From contig NZ_RAPV01000001.1 in the NCBI RefSeq assembly GCF_003610295.1, forward strand, positions 3,100,001 through 3,164,000: 64,000 nt of DNA. Reading direction: 5' to 3'. The notes below the pieces were generated by a model. That model did no database searches. It worked only from the letters and a program-made list of their open reading frames with translations, and was not told the origin of the DNA. The stretch comes from Paraburkholderia sp. BL23I1N1. Lineage in GTDB: Bacteria; Pseudomonadota; Gammaproteobacteria; Burkholderiales; Burkholderiaceae. This document shows, piece by piece, positions 17,520 to 26,146 of this stretch. Position numbers and translations under genes: made by a program. Numbering within the stretch: the first letter of the stretch is position 1; each line of letters begins with the position of its first letter.

Positions 17520-18769
17520 CAGGCCGCACTTTGGTCACCGCGCGCAGTCTGCGCGCACTCGATTGGCTGAATTTCTTCGTCGCCAATGTGCAGACGGGTT
17601 TCGGGCCGTTCATTGCGTCGTACCTTGCTTCGCACAAGTGGACCCAGGGCGAGATCGGCATGGCGCTCTCCGTCGGCACCATCAGTGCGATGGTGAGCCA
17701 GGTGCCGGGCGGCGCTGCCGTCGACGCGTTGCGCAACAAGAAAGGCGCGGCCGCATGGGCGATCTTCGCGATCATTTTCAGTGCGGTGCTGCTGGCCGCG
17801 AGCCCGACGGTGCTGCCGGTGATTGCCGCGGAGGTGTTCCACGGCTTTGCCAGCTGCATGTTGACGCCGGCGCTGGCCGCGATCTCGTTCGCGCTGGTGG
17901 GGCGCGCGAATCTGGGCGACCGGTTGGGACGCAATGCGCGCTGGGCTTCGATCGGCAGCGCCGTCGCGGCCGGGTTGATGGGCGTATTCGGCGAATACTA
18001 TTCGCCGCGCGCGGTGTTCTGGCTGACCGCGGCGCTAGCCGTGCCGGCGCTGTTTGCGCTGACGATGATTCAGCGCACCGATACGATCGAGTTGCCGAAA
18101 GCCGGGCCGACACCTGAACAGATCGAACGGCGCGAGAGTTTGCGTGAGTTGTTGCGTGACAAGCGGATGCTGCTGTTTGCGGCTTGTATTGTGCTGTTCC
18201 ACTTGTCGAATGCGGCGATGCTGAATCTTGCTGCTGGCGAAGTGACGGCCGGCATGGGTGACAACGTGCAGCTCGTGATTGCCGCGTGCATTATCGTGCC
18301 GCAGGCGATTGTGGCGATGATGTCTCCATGGGTTGGGCGCTCTGCCGAGCGGTGGGGACGCAGGCCGATTTTGCTGCTTGGCTTTTCGGCGCTACCGGTA
18401 CGGGCGTTGTTGTTTGCCGGGATCAGCAGCCCTTATTTGCTGGTGCCGGTGCAGATGCTCGACGGCCTGAGCGCGGCGGTGTTCGGCGTGATGCTGCCGT
18501 TGATTGCCGCCGATGTCGCTGGCGGCAAGGGGCGGTATAACCTTTGTATTGGGTTGTTTGGGTTGGCTGCTGGGATTGGGGCGACTTTGAGTACGACGGC
18601 GGCTGGGTTTGTGGCGGATCATTTTGGCAATGCCGTAAGCTTTTTTGGGCTCGCCGCTGCGGGCGCGCTTGCTGTTTTGCTGGTGTGGGCGGCAATGCCC
18701 GAGACGCGGGATGCAAGTGTGGATGAGGCTGCGCCTTTGACTGATGGTGGGGAGTCGGCTGCCAGGTGA
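17516..18769 (+). CDS. MFS transporter
   Basis: 417-residue major facilitator with about 12 transmembrane segments. MFS motifs appear in GGAAVDALRNKKGAA and in the second half WVGRSAERWGRRPILLLGF (motif A-like G-x-x-x-D/E-R-x-G-R-R). Coupled by a 4-bp overlap to the PRC-barrel lipoprotein gene, an unusual pairing. Codon choice changes in the last about 80 codons: G/T-ending and TTG/GGG/TTT codons replace the C/G-ending ones seen earlier, next to the repeat element that follows. Confidence 0.85.
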   Translation: MTGRTLVTARSLRALDWLNFFVANVQTGFGPFIASYLASHKWTQGEIGMALSVGTISAMVSQVPGGAAVDALRNKKGAAAWAIFAIIFSAVLLAASPTVLPVIAAEVFHGFASCMLTPALAAISFALVGRANLGDRLGRNARWASIGSAVAAGLMGVFGEYYSPRAVFWLTAALAVPALFALTMIQRTDTIELPKAGPTPEQIERRESLRELLRDKRMLLFAACIVLFHLSNAAMLNLAAGEVTAGMGDNVQLVIAACIIVPQAIVAMMSPWVGRSAERWGRRPILLLGFSALPVRALLFAGISSPYLLVPVQMLDGLSAAVFGVMLPLIAADVAGGKGRYNLCIGLFGLAAGIGATLSTTAAGFVADHFGNAVSFFGLAAAGALAVLLVWAAMPETRDASVDEAAPLTDGGESAAR

Positions 18770-18900
18770 TTGGGGTTCTTTGCCTTTGGCGGCTGTATTT
18801 GGCATGGTGCCCTGCGGGGCGTGGGGTTTGGGTGTTTTTGTTTGCCTGGGCGGCGGTCGATTATCTGTTTGCCTGCTCGACGCCTGTTTGTCTGTACACC

Positions 18901-19100
18901 TACGGTGTTGGCCTTTCCTTGTTTTCTTATTGGTCTATTAGCGTTGCCCCTGTGCGGGGCGGCACTCACTTCTCTTTGCCGCCGCAAAGAGAAGTAAGCA
19001 AGAGAAAGCGGCTCAAACCGCTAATTCTCAAGCGGGTCCCCCGCGCAGCCACGGTAGTGGTGCATCTGGAATCCGTGCCCCCGCACATTCAGCGTGAGTG
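18901..19100 (+). repeat. inverted-repeat element copy A, left arm
   Basis: About 200 bp from GGTGTTGGCCTTTCC to the TCCGTGCCCCCGCACA region. It contains nested small dyads (TTTGCCGCCGCAAA; AAGCGGCTCAAACCGCT). The same sequence is present inverted at 19435-19559 and 22121-22200, and again in copy B. Non-coding; apparent small ORFs here are not conserved genes. Confidence 0.85.
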
Positions 19101-19434
19101 ACTAAGGGCTCATTCGCTTCCACTCCGCACTGCGTGCGTCGCGGATGGGTGTGCATGGGAAACCAGGGGCTTCGGTTTAGCGTGGTGGGAGCCATCGGCT
19201 TTGCCTCGGCGAAACGCCGAATGCGCAAATACGGCCGCGCTTGGTAAGTATCGTCGCTTCACTTCGACCTGCCAGCAAGTCGCGCCAACCCGCACAGTTC
19301 AAAGTTCGTACTTCGAATTATGCATCCGGGCATCCGGGCGTAGGGGCGAAAAAAGGCGTGAGCGCGAAAATGCAGCGATCGGTTTTATAAAATGCGCTTC
19401 GGAGCGCGTAGCGCCGCCGGATGTATGACTGCCT
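19101..19434 (+). repeat. inverted-repeat element copy A, central part
   Basis: About 330 bp between the arms. The first about 110 bp (to 19210) match copy B (CACTCCGCACTGCGTGCGTCGCGGATGGG etc. in parts); the rest does not. No gene recognised. Confidence 0.65.
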
Positions 19435-19559
19435 TGTCACCAAGGCCGAATGTGCGAGACCACAGATTCCAGATGCACCACTACCGTGGCTGCGCGGGGG
19501 ACCCGCTTATGAGCTAGCGGTTTGAGCCGCTTTCTTTGCTTATCTTTCTTTGCGGCGGT
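19435..19559 (-). repeat. inverted-repeat element copy A, right arm (inner part)
   Basis: Reverse complement of the left arm, from CCTTGTCACCAAGG to TTTCTTTGCGGCGG. It stops abruptly at about 19560, where the IS element begins; the rest of the arm resumes at 22121. Confidence 0.85.
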
Positions 19560-19588
19560 GTGTGTCAAGCCAGTTGTCGCATGAACCG

Positions 19589-20188
19589 TTACGCTGCGTG
19601 CTTAAACATTCCGGCCGAGGCGTGGACTCTCTCCGGATTCAGATAGACCGAATCCGCGAGATGCCAGTTGCGGATGGCGCCTGACCAGCGTGCGGGGTTT
19701 CGCATGCGCGCGTCCTCATAGAGCGCATGCCGTCGGGCCAGCAGTTCGTTGGCTTCACCGCGGTGCCGTTGCACCGGACTGACGTACTTCAGGCCGCTGT
19801 GACGGTGCTCCTCGTTGTACCACTGCACGAAGCGCTGTACCCAGGCGCGGGCAGCCTCCAGCGTGTCGAACGGCTGCTCGGGCCACAGCGGACAGTACTT
19901 CGCCGTGCGGAACAGCGACTCGGCAAACGCGTTGTCGTTGCTCACGCGCGGCCGGCTGAACGAAGGCTGTACGCCCAGATCGATCATGGCCGCGCGCATC
20001 GTGGCGCCTTTCATCGCACTGCCGTTATCCGGCATGTATTCCCCAGCCTGTCTTGCGCTCTGCCGCCAGGCGCGCAGCGTCACCGTCGTGATGCCCGTCG
20101 CCCCCGCCAGCTCGATCACCGCACGATTGAACGGCGGCATCATCTGTCTGACTACCCATTGCCGCGTCTCTGCTGAATAGCGTCTCAT
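19589..20188 (-). pseudogene. IS3-family transposase, internal deletion
   Basis: 200-residue frame that joins the N-terminal OrfA-type HTH part (MRRYSAETRQWVVRQMM to ITTVTLRAWRQSARQ, about residues 1-49) directly to the C-terminal part of the DDE integrase domain (DNGSAMKGATMRAAM onward, with SNDNAFAESLFRTAKY holding the Glu). The OrfB start, the first catalytic Asp and most of the catalytic core are missing, so it cannot be active. The junction (about AGEYMPDNG) is in frame. It lies just downstream of the intron 3' end. Confidence 0.85.
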
Positions 20189-20278
20189 CTTCCATTCGCT
20201 GTCCGCCCTCCATCTTTACATCGATCGGTTCGGGCGACGGTCGAGTGGCCCGAGGGACCTGCCCCCTCAGGCTCTCAC

Positions 20279-20312
20279 AGATCCGTACGTGAATCTCTCG
20301 ATTCATACGGCT
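20279..20312 (-). ncRNA. group II intron domain V
   Basis: 34-nt catalytic hairpin: arms AGCCGTATGAATC and GATTCACGTACGGATCT around a GAGA loop, with the expected internal bulge. The stop codon of the RT ORF (20303-20305) lies inside this hairpin. Confidence 0.85.
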
Positions 20313-21610
20313 CCTCTTGTCCGCCGTTCTTCGAAACAGAAATCCCAGTGCGCGAACAGCTGGGGAAGACTTTCCCGACATCGTTTGAGCCACGCCCAAG
20401 ATCGTCGTTTGTGTCCTCTCAGTCGCTTGTACTTATTTCGCGCCCACCCGCCAAGCCGCAAGTCTATTCTGACCAAGAACCGTTTCAACGGCTCCGGATA
20501 GAAGGCACCGTAGTAATTCACCCATCCCCTGACCATCGGGTTTATGCGCCGCGCCAGTTCGGACAGCGTCAATGAGGTACTTCGATTGAGACTCAGGCTT
20601 CGAATGGCCAGAGACATTCGCGTTAGCGCCTTTTGACTTACCGCAGGTCCGAATCCGGTGAACAGGTTTCCCGCTCGGTCTTGGACTGTCCGAGCATGAA
20701 AGCTGAAACCAAGGAAATCGAACTTGGTGTGGGTATGTTCCCCTCGACGCCGGCCATCTTTGCAGTAAACTAGGCGCGTCTTTTCCGGATGTAGCAAAAG
20801 CCCACATGCGGTAAGCCGCTCCCGCAAGGCAGACAAAAACTTTTCCGCCTGCTGCTTCGTCCTGCAATGACAGACAACATCGTCGGCATACCGTTCAAAC
20901 GGCACATCCGGATGCTCAGTCTGAACCCATCGATCAAACGCGTAGTGAAGAAAGAGGTTAGCCAATAGCGGACTGATCACTCCACCTTGCGGAGTGCCTC
21001 GATCCCGAGCAACCAGCTCCCCGGTTTGCTTCTGTACCGGACTCTCTAGCCAGCGTCTGATGTAGAGTCGTGCCCATGGCTCCGAAACGTGCTTTTCGAC
21101 CGCACGTCTGAGAAGCCCGTGGTCGATGGTGTCAAAGAAGGATTTCAAGTCAATATCGACTACCCAGTCGTAGCGCCAACAGTTCCTTCTCGCTTGCGCC
21201 ACAGCTTGCTTCGCCGATTTGTTAGGACGATAGCCGAACGATGATGAATGAAATATCGCATCGATTCCCGGCTCAACCAGTAACTTGACTGCCATCTGAG
21301 CCACTCGGTCAGTGATGGTCGGTACCCCGAGAGGACGAAACCCGTCCCCCTTCGGAATCAGCACCTCCTTGACCGGTTGAGGAAAGTAACTCCCCGAACT
21401 CATTCGATTCCACAGAGCGTACAAATTTCTCGCCAAACGATTGCGGAAGGTTTCAATACTCTCCCGGTCCACGCCCGGACCGCCTTGATTGGCAGCCACG
21501 CGTTTCCAGGCTTCCCAGATCAATCGCTTGGGTATCTCGAACGACTTGGCGTCAACCCCGGAATCATCCCGCGTCGCAGTTGTTCCATGATCTCCACCAG
21601 ACAAGGTCAT
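20303..21610 (-). CDS. ltrA: group II intron reverse transcriptase/maturase
   Basis: 435-residue intron-encoded protein that assists splicing and retrohoming. RT palm motifs in order: FRPLGVPTITDRVAQ, FGYRPNKSAKQAV, VVDIDLKSFFDTIDH, GTPQGGVISPLLANL and the catalytic FERYADDVVC (about residues 240-250). The maturase X domain follows (MVRGWVNYYGAFYPEPLKRF) and the protein ends EERRTRGAV. No HNH endonuclease domain is present, so target-primed mobility would rely on other primers. ATG at 21610 has a GGAG 7 bases upstream. All visible catalytic residues are intact. Confidence 0.93.
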   Translation of the reverse strand: MTLSGGDHGTTATRDDSGVDAKSFEIPKRLIWEAWKRVAANQGGPGVDRESIETFRNRLARNLYALWNRMSSGSYFPQPVKEVLIPKGDGFRPLGVPTITDRVAQMAVKLLVEPGIDAIFHSSSFGYRPNKSAKQAVAQARRNCWRYDWVVDIDLKSFFDTIDHGLLRRAVEKHVSEPWARLYIRRWLESPVQKQTGELVARDRGTPQGGVISPLLANLFLHYAFDRWVQTEHPDVPFERYADDVVCHCRTKQQAEKFLSALRERLTACGLLLHPEKTRLVYCKDGRRRGEHTHTKFDFLGFSFHARTVQDRAGNLFTGFGPAVSQKALTRMSLAIRSLSLNRSTSLTLSELARRINPMVRGWVNYYGAFYPEPLKRFLVRIDLRLGGWARNKYKRLRGHKRRSWAWLKRCRESLPQLFAHWDFCFEERRTRGAV

Positions 21611-22120
21611 GCCTTCGCTCCGGAAGTCATTACAACCCCTTCAACGCTACTACGCATGACTCCGCCCCTGTGCCTCGCATCGGTACTCTCACTCTCACGG
21701 GTTCTCCGCTTGAGTTTCTCCCTTGACATCGAGACGACAGGTTCCCAAGTTCCATATCCACGCCTGCAGAAAGGTCGCGCCACCTCTATGCCGGATGCCG
21801 TCAAACCCACCTTCAGGTTGCCGTTTGACTGATCCCGAGGCGTTGTCGAGTCCTCGGTTTTGACATCATTGCAATTATCGACACTTCTTCGATGGTTCAC
21901 TTTCGTTCGCCTCCTTACTGCACACCTGACGGGATTCATCCCGCCTTTTCCACAGACGCTCACCACACCCGCTCTTAACGAGTGCAGCTCTGGGTGGTTT
22001 GGTATCACCGCCTGATCGGCGACACCGAGGGGCCGGCCCTCATCACGGATACAGCATGTACAGCGACGTACTGTCGCTTTCCTTCTTGGCACACCGACAA
22101 CTAGGCTGACATGGAGGGCA

Positions 22121-22200
22121 GGCAAAGAAAAGTAGGTGCTGCCCCGCACAGGGGCGACGCTAATAGACCACAAAGAAAACAAGGAAAGGCCAACACCATA
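22121..22200 (-). repeat. inverted-repeat element copy A, right arm (outer part)
   Basis: Continuation of the right arm after the IS insertion: GGCAAAGAAAAG, the GCCCCGCACAGGGGC hairpin, CTAATAGACCA and AAGGAAAGGCCAACACCATA-like end. It is the reverse complement of 18901-18985. Confidence 0.85.
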
Positions 22201-22285
22201 AAACCACAACCAACCAAAGCGCCGAGCAGGCAAACAAAACAAGAAAAGCCCAAAACCGAACCCCGAAAGAAAGCCGCCGCAGGCC

Positions 22286-23653
22286 CTAATCTATGGCCTT
22301 CCCAGCCGTCTCCCGCATAAACGGCAACGGCAACAACGACACGACCCCACACCCAATCAAATACCAGGCCGGCGCCAGATTACTCCCGGAAATCTGAATC
22401 AACCAGGTAGCAAAAAACTGCGCGAACCCACCAAAAATAGAAACCCCCAAACAATAAACAATCGACATCCCCGTAGCGCGAATCTTGCGCGGAAACAACT
22501 CAGGCAGCATGACGATATTAGGCACAGCCGTAAAAGCGACAAACACCGCCAGCACAGCAACCACCGACAACAACACCGGCACCGTAGGCGAAGCATTAAT
22601 AATCATGAAAGCCGGATACACGGCAACAATCAGCATCATCCGCGAAATCCACAAAACACGCTTACGCCCCACCCGATCGGATAATGACCCCGCAAATGGC
22701 GAGCAAATCACCGTCACGACCGCCGCGGTCCACGCGGCCCATAGCGCCGACGACATCGGCAAATGCAAAATCCGGATCGCGTAAGTAGACAGATAAAACA
22801 GCACGATGTAGTTCGCCGCCGTGCCGCCAATCGTCGTCAACACACCCGTCGTAATCACGCGCGAATGCTCGCGAAACAACTTGCGAACCGGCTGTGCATC
22901 AGGCGCCTGCGCCGCCGAAACAGTACCGTCTTCCACACCCGGCAAGGTTTCATTCAGATGCCGCCGGATGTAAATACCAATCGGCCCCATCGCCATGCCG
23001 ATCACAAACGGCACACGCCAGCCCCAACTCTCCAGCGCGGCAGTGGACAGCCCCGCCGCCAGCGCAACACCCAGCAGCGAACCACAGACAGTGTTCAACC
23101 CCTGACTCACGAACTGCCAGCTTCCATAAAATCCGCGCGTCTTGTCGCTACCATATTCAAGCAGCAACGAGGTCGATGCGCCAACCTCGCCGCCCAGCGC
23201 GAAACCCTGAATCAAACGCGCAAGAATGATCAGCAATGGCGCGGCAACGCCGATCGCCGCGTACGTCGGCGCGAACGCGATGATCGCCGAGCCGAGCGTC
23301 ATCATCCACAGCGTGAGACTCATCGCGGCCTTGCGTCCGGCACGATCGGCATATCCGCCGAGCACAATGCCGCCCACCGGCCGCATGATGAAACCCACGC
23401 CGAAGGTGCCGACCGCCAGCATCAGTTGCGCAAGCTGTCCTTCCACCGGGAAATACAGCTTGCCGATGATCGTTGCGAAGAAGCTATAAATCGTGAAATC
23501 GAAAAACTCGAGGCCGTTGCCGAGCGTGATCGCGGCAATCGCTTTGGCGTGGCTCGTGCGCTTAGCAGGCTGCATGGCCGACGCATCAGCGAGATTCAGC
23601 GTGTCAGTGCCTGCGGGTTGCGGTGTAGCGGAATAGTCCATCTGTGTCTCCAT
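22286..23653 (-). CDS. MFS transporter, metabolite:H+ symporter (MHS) family
   Basis: 455-residue MFS protein of the MHS branch (ShiA/ProP/KgtP-like carboxylate or osmolyte symporters). Signatures: LGNGLEFFDFTIYSFFATIIGKLYFP in the first helix, GVGFIMRPVGGIVLGGYADRAGRKAAMSL, RLIQGFALGGEVGASTSLLLEY, and LSDRVGRKRVLW. Substrate unknown; the adjacent M20 amidohydrolase (57-bp gap to its stop) suggests uptake of an N-acylated amino acid or similar. As in the MFS gene at 17516, its last 100 or so codons are G/T-rich on the coding strand towards repeat copy A. Confidence 0.88.
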   Translation of the reverse strand: METQMDYSATPQPAGTDTLNLADASAMQPAKRTSHAKAIAAITLGNGLEFFDFTIYSFFATIIGKLYFPVEGQLAQLMLAVGTFGVGFIMRPVGGIVLGGYADRAGRKAAMSLTLWMMTLGSAIIAFAPTYAAIGVAAPLLIILARLIQGFALGGEVGASTSLLLEYGSDKTRGFYGSWQFVSQGLNTVCGSLLGVALAAGLSTAALESWGWRVPFVIGMAMGPIGIYIRRHLNETLPGVEDGTVSAAQAPDAQPVRKLFREHSRVITTGVLTTIGGTAANYIVLFYLSTYAIRILHLPMSSALWAAWTAAVVTVICSPFAGSLSDRVGRKRVLWISRMMLIVAVYPAFMIINASPTVPVLLSVVAVLAVFVAFTAVPNIVMLPELFPRKIRATGMSIVYCLGVSIFGGFAQFFATWLIQISGSNLAPAWYLIGCGVVSLLPLPFMRETAGKAID

Positions 23654-23710
23654 GGTGTCCCCCTGCCGATGCGCGGCTCTGCGGCCGCTTTGGCAAATAA
23701 CCGGCCAGTC

Positions 23711-24874
23711 TCAGACGAGGAACGTCTGCGCGAGCCGCACCCAGTAGGCCGCGCCGGTAGCGAGGCAGTCGTCGTTGAAGTCGTAGCCCGGGTTGTGGAC
23801 CATGCAACCGCCCTCGCCGTCGCCATTGCCGATGATCAGGTAGCTGCCCGGGCAACGCTCCAGCAGGAACGCAAAGTCTTCACTGCCGGTCAACGGTTGC
23901 ATGTCGGCGATCAACCCGTCTTCGCCAAGCCAGTCGAGCGCGACCTGCCGTGCAAGACCTGTCATGTGCGCATCGTTCACGAGCACCGGATAACGGCGTT
24001 GATAGTCCACGTGCGCCCGCGCGCCGAACACCGCCGCCTGCCCGCAGGCAACCGCCGTGATGCGCTCCTGCAAATAGTTGCGAACCTCAGGCTTCAGCGC
24101 GCGCACGGACAGGCGCATCTCCGCGGTTTCAGGGATCACGTTAGGCGCTTCACCGGCGTGAATCGCGCCGACCGTGATGATCGCCATGTCGAGCGGGGCA
24201 ATGTTGCGCGACACAATCGATTGCAACGCCAGCACGATCTGCGCGCACACCACCACCGGATCGACCGCCTTGTGCGGCACCGCGCCATGACCGCCACGGC
24301 CGGTCACCTTGATGATCACCGTATCGGACGACGCCATGAACGAACCCGGCATGAAGCCGAACTTGCCCGTCGGAAAACCTGGCATGTTGTGCATCGCGAA
24401 GACCGCGTCGCACGGGAATGTGTCGAACAGCCCGTCTTCGAGCATTTTTTTCGCGCCGGCCTGACCTTCTTCAGCAGGCTGAAAAATCAGGTTCAAGGTG
24501 CCGTCGAAACTCTTTTCCTGGGCGAGGTACTTGGCGGCGGCCAGCAGCATCGCCGTGTGGCCGTCGTGGCCGCATGCGTGCATCTTGCCGGGCACCGTGC
24601 TCGCATACGGCAGACCGGTAGTCTCGTGGATCGGCAACGCGTCCATGTCGGCGCGCAGGCCGAGTTTGCGTGTACCGCTGCCTACTTTCAGTTGCCCTAC
24701 AACGCCGGTTTGACCCATTCCGCGATGCACCGTGTAGCCCCACGCCTGCAGGCGCTCGGCGACCAGGTCGCCCGTGGCGAACTCTTCGTAAGCCAGTTCG
24801 GGCTGCGCATGGATGCGCCGGCGCAGCGCGATCATTTCGTCTTCGAGTTCGGCGATGCCCGCCGGGATGGCCAT
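23711..24874 (-). CDS. M20 family amidohydrolase (hippurate hydrolase/aminoacylase-like)
   Basis: 387-residue zinc-dependent amidohydrolase that would cleave N-acyl amino acids such as hippurate. Motifs: LGLRADMDALPI (metal Asp), CGHDGHTAMLLAAAKYL (metal His), FQPAEEGQAGAKKM (catalytic Glu pair), and SEDFAFLLERCPGSYLIIGNG near the C-terminus (metal His/Glu region). ATG at 24874 is the family-typical start (MAIPAGIAELEDEM). Probably cotranscribed with the MHS permease downstream and controlled by the divergent LysR gene at 25002. Confidence 0.9.
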   Translation of the reverse strand: MAIPAGIAELEDEMIALRRRIHAQPELAYEEFATGDLVAERLQAWGYTVHRGMGQTGVVGQLKVGSGTRKLGLRADMDALPIHETTGLPYASTVPGKMHACGHDGHTAMLLAAAKYLAQEKSFDGTLNLIFQPAEEGQAGAKKMLEDGLFDTFPCDAVFAMHNMPGFPTGKFGFMPGSFMASSDTVIIKVTGRGGHGAVPHKAVDPVVVCAQIVLALQSIVSRNIAPLDMAIITVGAIHAGEAPNVIPETAEMRLSVRALKPEVRNYLQERITAVACGQAAVFGARAHVDYQRRYPVLVNDAHMTGLARQVALDWLGEDGLIADMQPLTGSEDFAFLLERCPGSYLIIGNGDGEGGCMVHNPGYDFNDDCLATGAAYWVRLAQTFLV

Positions 24875-25001
24875 GGTGTTCACGATGTCGTCTCCGTCTA
24901 TGAAAGCGTGAGCCCAGCATAACGACGCCGATTTTCCAGCGACAGGCGTAGAATCGTTTCGGCGGCAACCAATGGTTGCCACCGATCTACGGGTTTTCCA
25001 G

Positions 25002-25953
25002 ATGAAATTGCACCAAACTCAGCACCTTAGCGGCCATCGCGGATACCGGCAGTATCCGGGCCGCGGCCCGTTCTCTCGACCTTTCACCGGCCGCTGTCAC
25101 CAAGGCCATGCGCGAACTGGAGGCCGATCTGCACGCGCCTTTGCTGGTGCGTGGCGCAAGCGGCGTCGCGTTCACGGAGTTCGGCCGCGCGCTGGTCGTG
25201 CATGCCCGGCTGGTGCTCGGCCAGTTGCAACGCGCGCAAGCGGAGATCGAGGCGATGCGTGGCGCGGCGGCCGGCAAACTGTCGATCGGCGTCACGCCGT
25301 GGGTGGCGCTGACTTTTCTGCCACCTACGGTGCAGCGGTTCCGCCAACGCATGCCGGAAGTCCAACTGGAATTCTTCGAGGGCCTGTTGGGGGTCGTGCA
25401 ACCGCGCTTGCGCGACGGCAGCCTCGATTTTTCGATTGGCCGGCCGCCGCCGGCGTCGCCGCAATCGGAGTTTCACAACGCACCGTTGTTTTCGACGCAT
25501 TCGGCCGTGGTCGCGCGCCGCGATCATCCAAAGGCCGGTTGCCGCACGCTGCTCGAACTGGAAGACGCCGAATGGATATTGAACTGGGATCCCGCGAGCC
25601 GCGAGTCGATCTCGGACAACGTGTTCCGCAAGCGCGGCATGAAGGTGCCGCACACAATTCACCTCGCGCACTCGCTCGCCGTCGTGCTCGGCCTGCTCGC
25701 CCAGACGGACATGCTCAGTATTTTTCCGTGGCCGCTCGTCGAGGTGATCAGCGCGAAGGAGAATCTGTGGGCGCTGCCCTTGCGCGAAACAGTGGATGAA
25801 ACCATCGTCAGCATTACGTCGCGGCGCGGCGCGCCAACCAGTCCGGCGGCCACGTGTTTTCTCGACTGTTTGCGCGAAGTGATCGACGAAGGCGCGCGCT
25901 CGCAAGACTCAGAACTGCGCCGCCTGTTTCATTCAATTGAACTGCTGCTGTAG
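25002..25953 (+). pseudogene. LysR-family regulator with a frameshift in codon 5-6
   Basis: The body is a normal LysR protein: wHTH (STLAAIADTGSIRAAARSL, SPAAVTKAMRELEADLH), then GKLSIGVTPWVALTFLPPTV and onward to the stop at 25953. The natural start MKLHQ (ATG 25002) is in another frame: one extra A in the AAA run at 25015-25017 shifts it. In the correct frame a TGA precedes (25003) and no start codon exists before ATG 25108, which would remove half the HTH. Either a real loss-of-function or a sequencing error. Divergent from the M20 amidohydrolase, its likely target. Confidence 0.8.
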
Positions 25954-26000
25954 TGACGTGACTGGATGGCGGAGTTGAGCGGCGTTACAGGCGCACGTCA

Positions 26001-26025
26001 CTTCGCCGCATTCAAACAGGCGAAG
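26001..26025 (+). terminator. possible terminator hairpin after the LysR gene
   Basis: CTTCGCC (26001-26007) pairs with GGCGAAG (26019-26025) around an 11-nt loop. No T-tract follows, so termination is uncertain. Confidence 0.35.
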
Positions 26026-26146
26026 TACGGCCACGCGCAGTTCAGTCATCCGCACCGGCCCGCAGCGCTGTAAGCCGAATCGCAACCACGCCCGCTATGC
26101 TTCGAGTGCGCAGCGGCACGTCGCCGCGCAGCCATCCCGAGCGACC

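Larger units (their letters stand above)
20240..22094 (-). mobile_element. group II intron
   Basis: Minus-strand ribozyme and ORF. The 5' end is GTGTGCC (consensus GUGYG) at 22094, domains I-III lie upstream of the RT ORF (21611-22094), and the RT ORF occupies domain IV. Domain V is the 34-nt hairpin at 20279-20312 with the AGC triad and a GAGA tetraloop. A domain-VI-like hairpin follows (GCCTGAGGG/CCCTCGGGC), ending about 20240 in CTCGAC. The ends are approximate. Flanking exons are the IS terminal repeat on the 5' side and the transposase leader on the 3' side. Confidence 0.85.
19563..22111 (-). mobile_element. internally deleted IS3-type element carrying a group II intron
   Basis: Imperfect terminal inverted repeats: TGTCAAGCCAGTTGTCG at 19563 and, on the other strand, TGTCAGCCTAGTTGTCG ending at 22111. 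Inside are a shortened transposase frame and a complete-looking group II intron. Without the intron the element is only about 0.7 kb, roughly half of a normal IS3-family element. It interrupts the right arm of repeat copy A. A clear target duplication was not identified. Confidence 0.75.

Noticed and set aside
18766..19101. Small ORFs in the left arm of the repeat element (GLSLF...ISVAPVRGG-type peptides)
   Set aside because: The same peptide arises wherever the repeat occurs (18900, 22200, 54900); driven by repeat conservation, not by coding selection.
21607..22242. Minus-strand frame of 211 codons next to the RT gene
   Set aside because: Falls in the structured 5' domains of the group II intron and the repeat arm; not a protein gene.
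22763..24922. Plus-strand frame of 719 codons across the MHS and M20 genes
   Set aside because: Antisense shadow spanning two real minus-strand genes.
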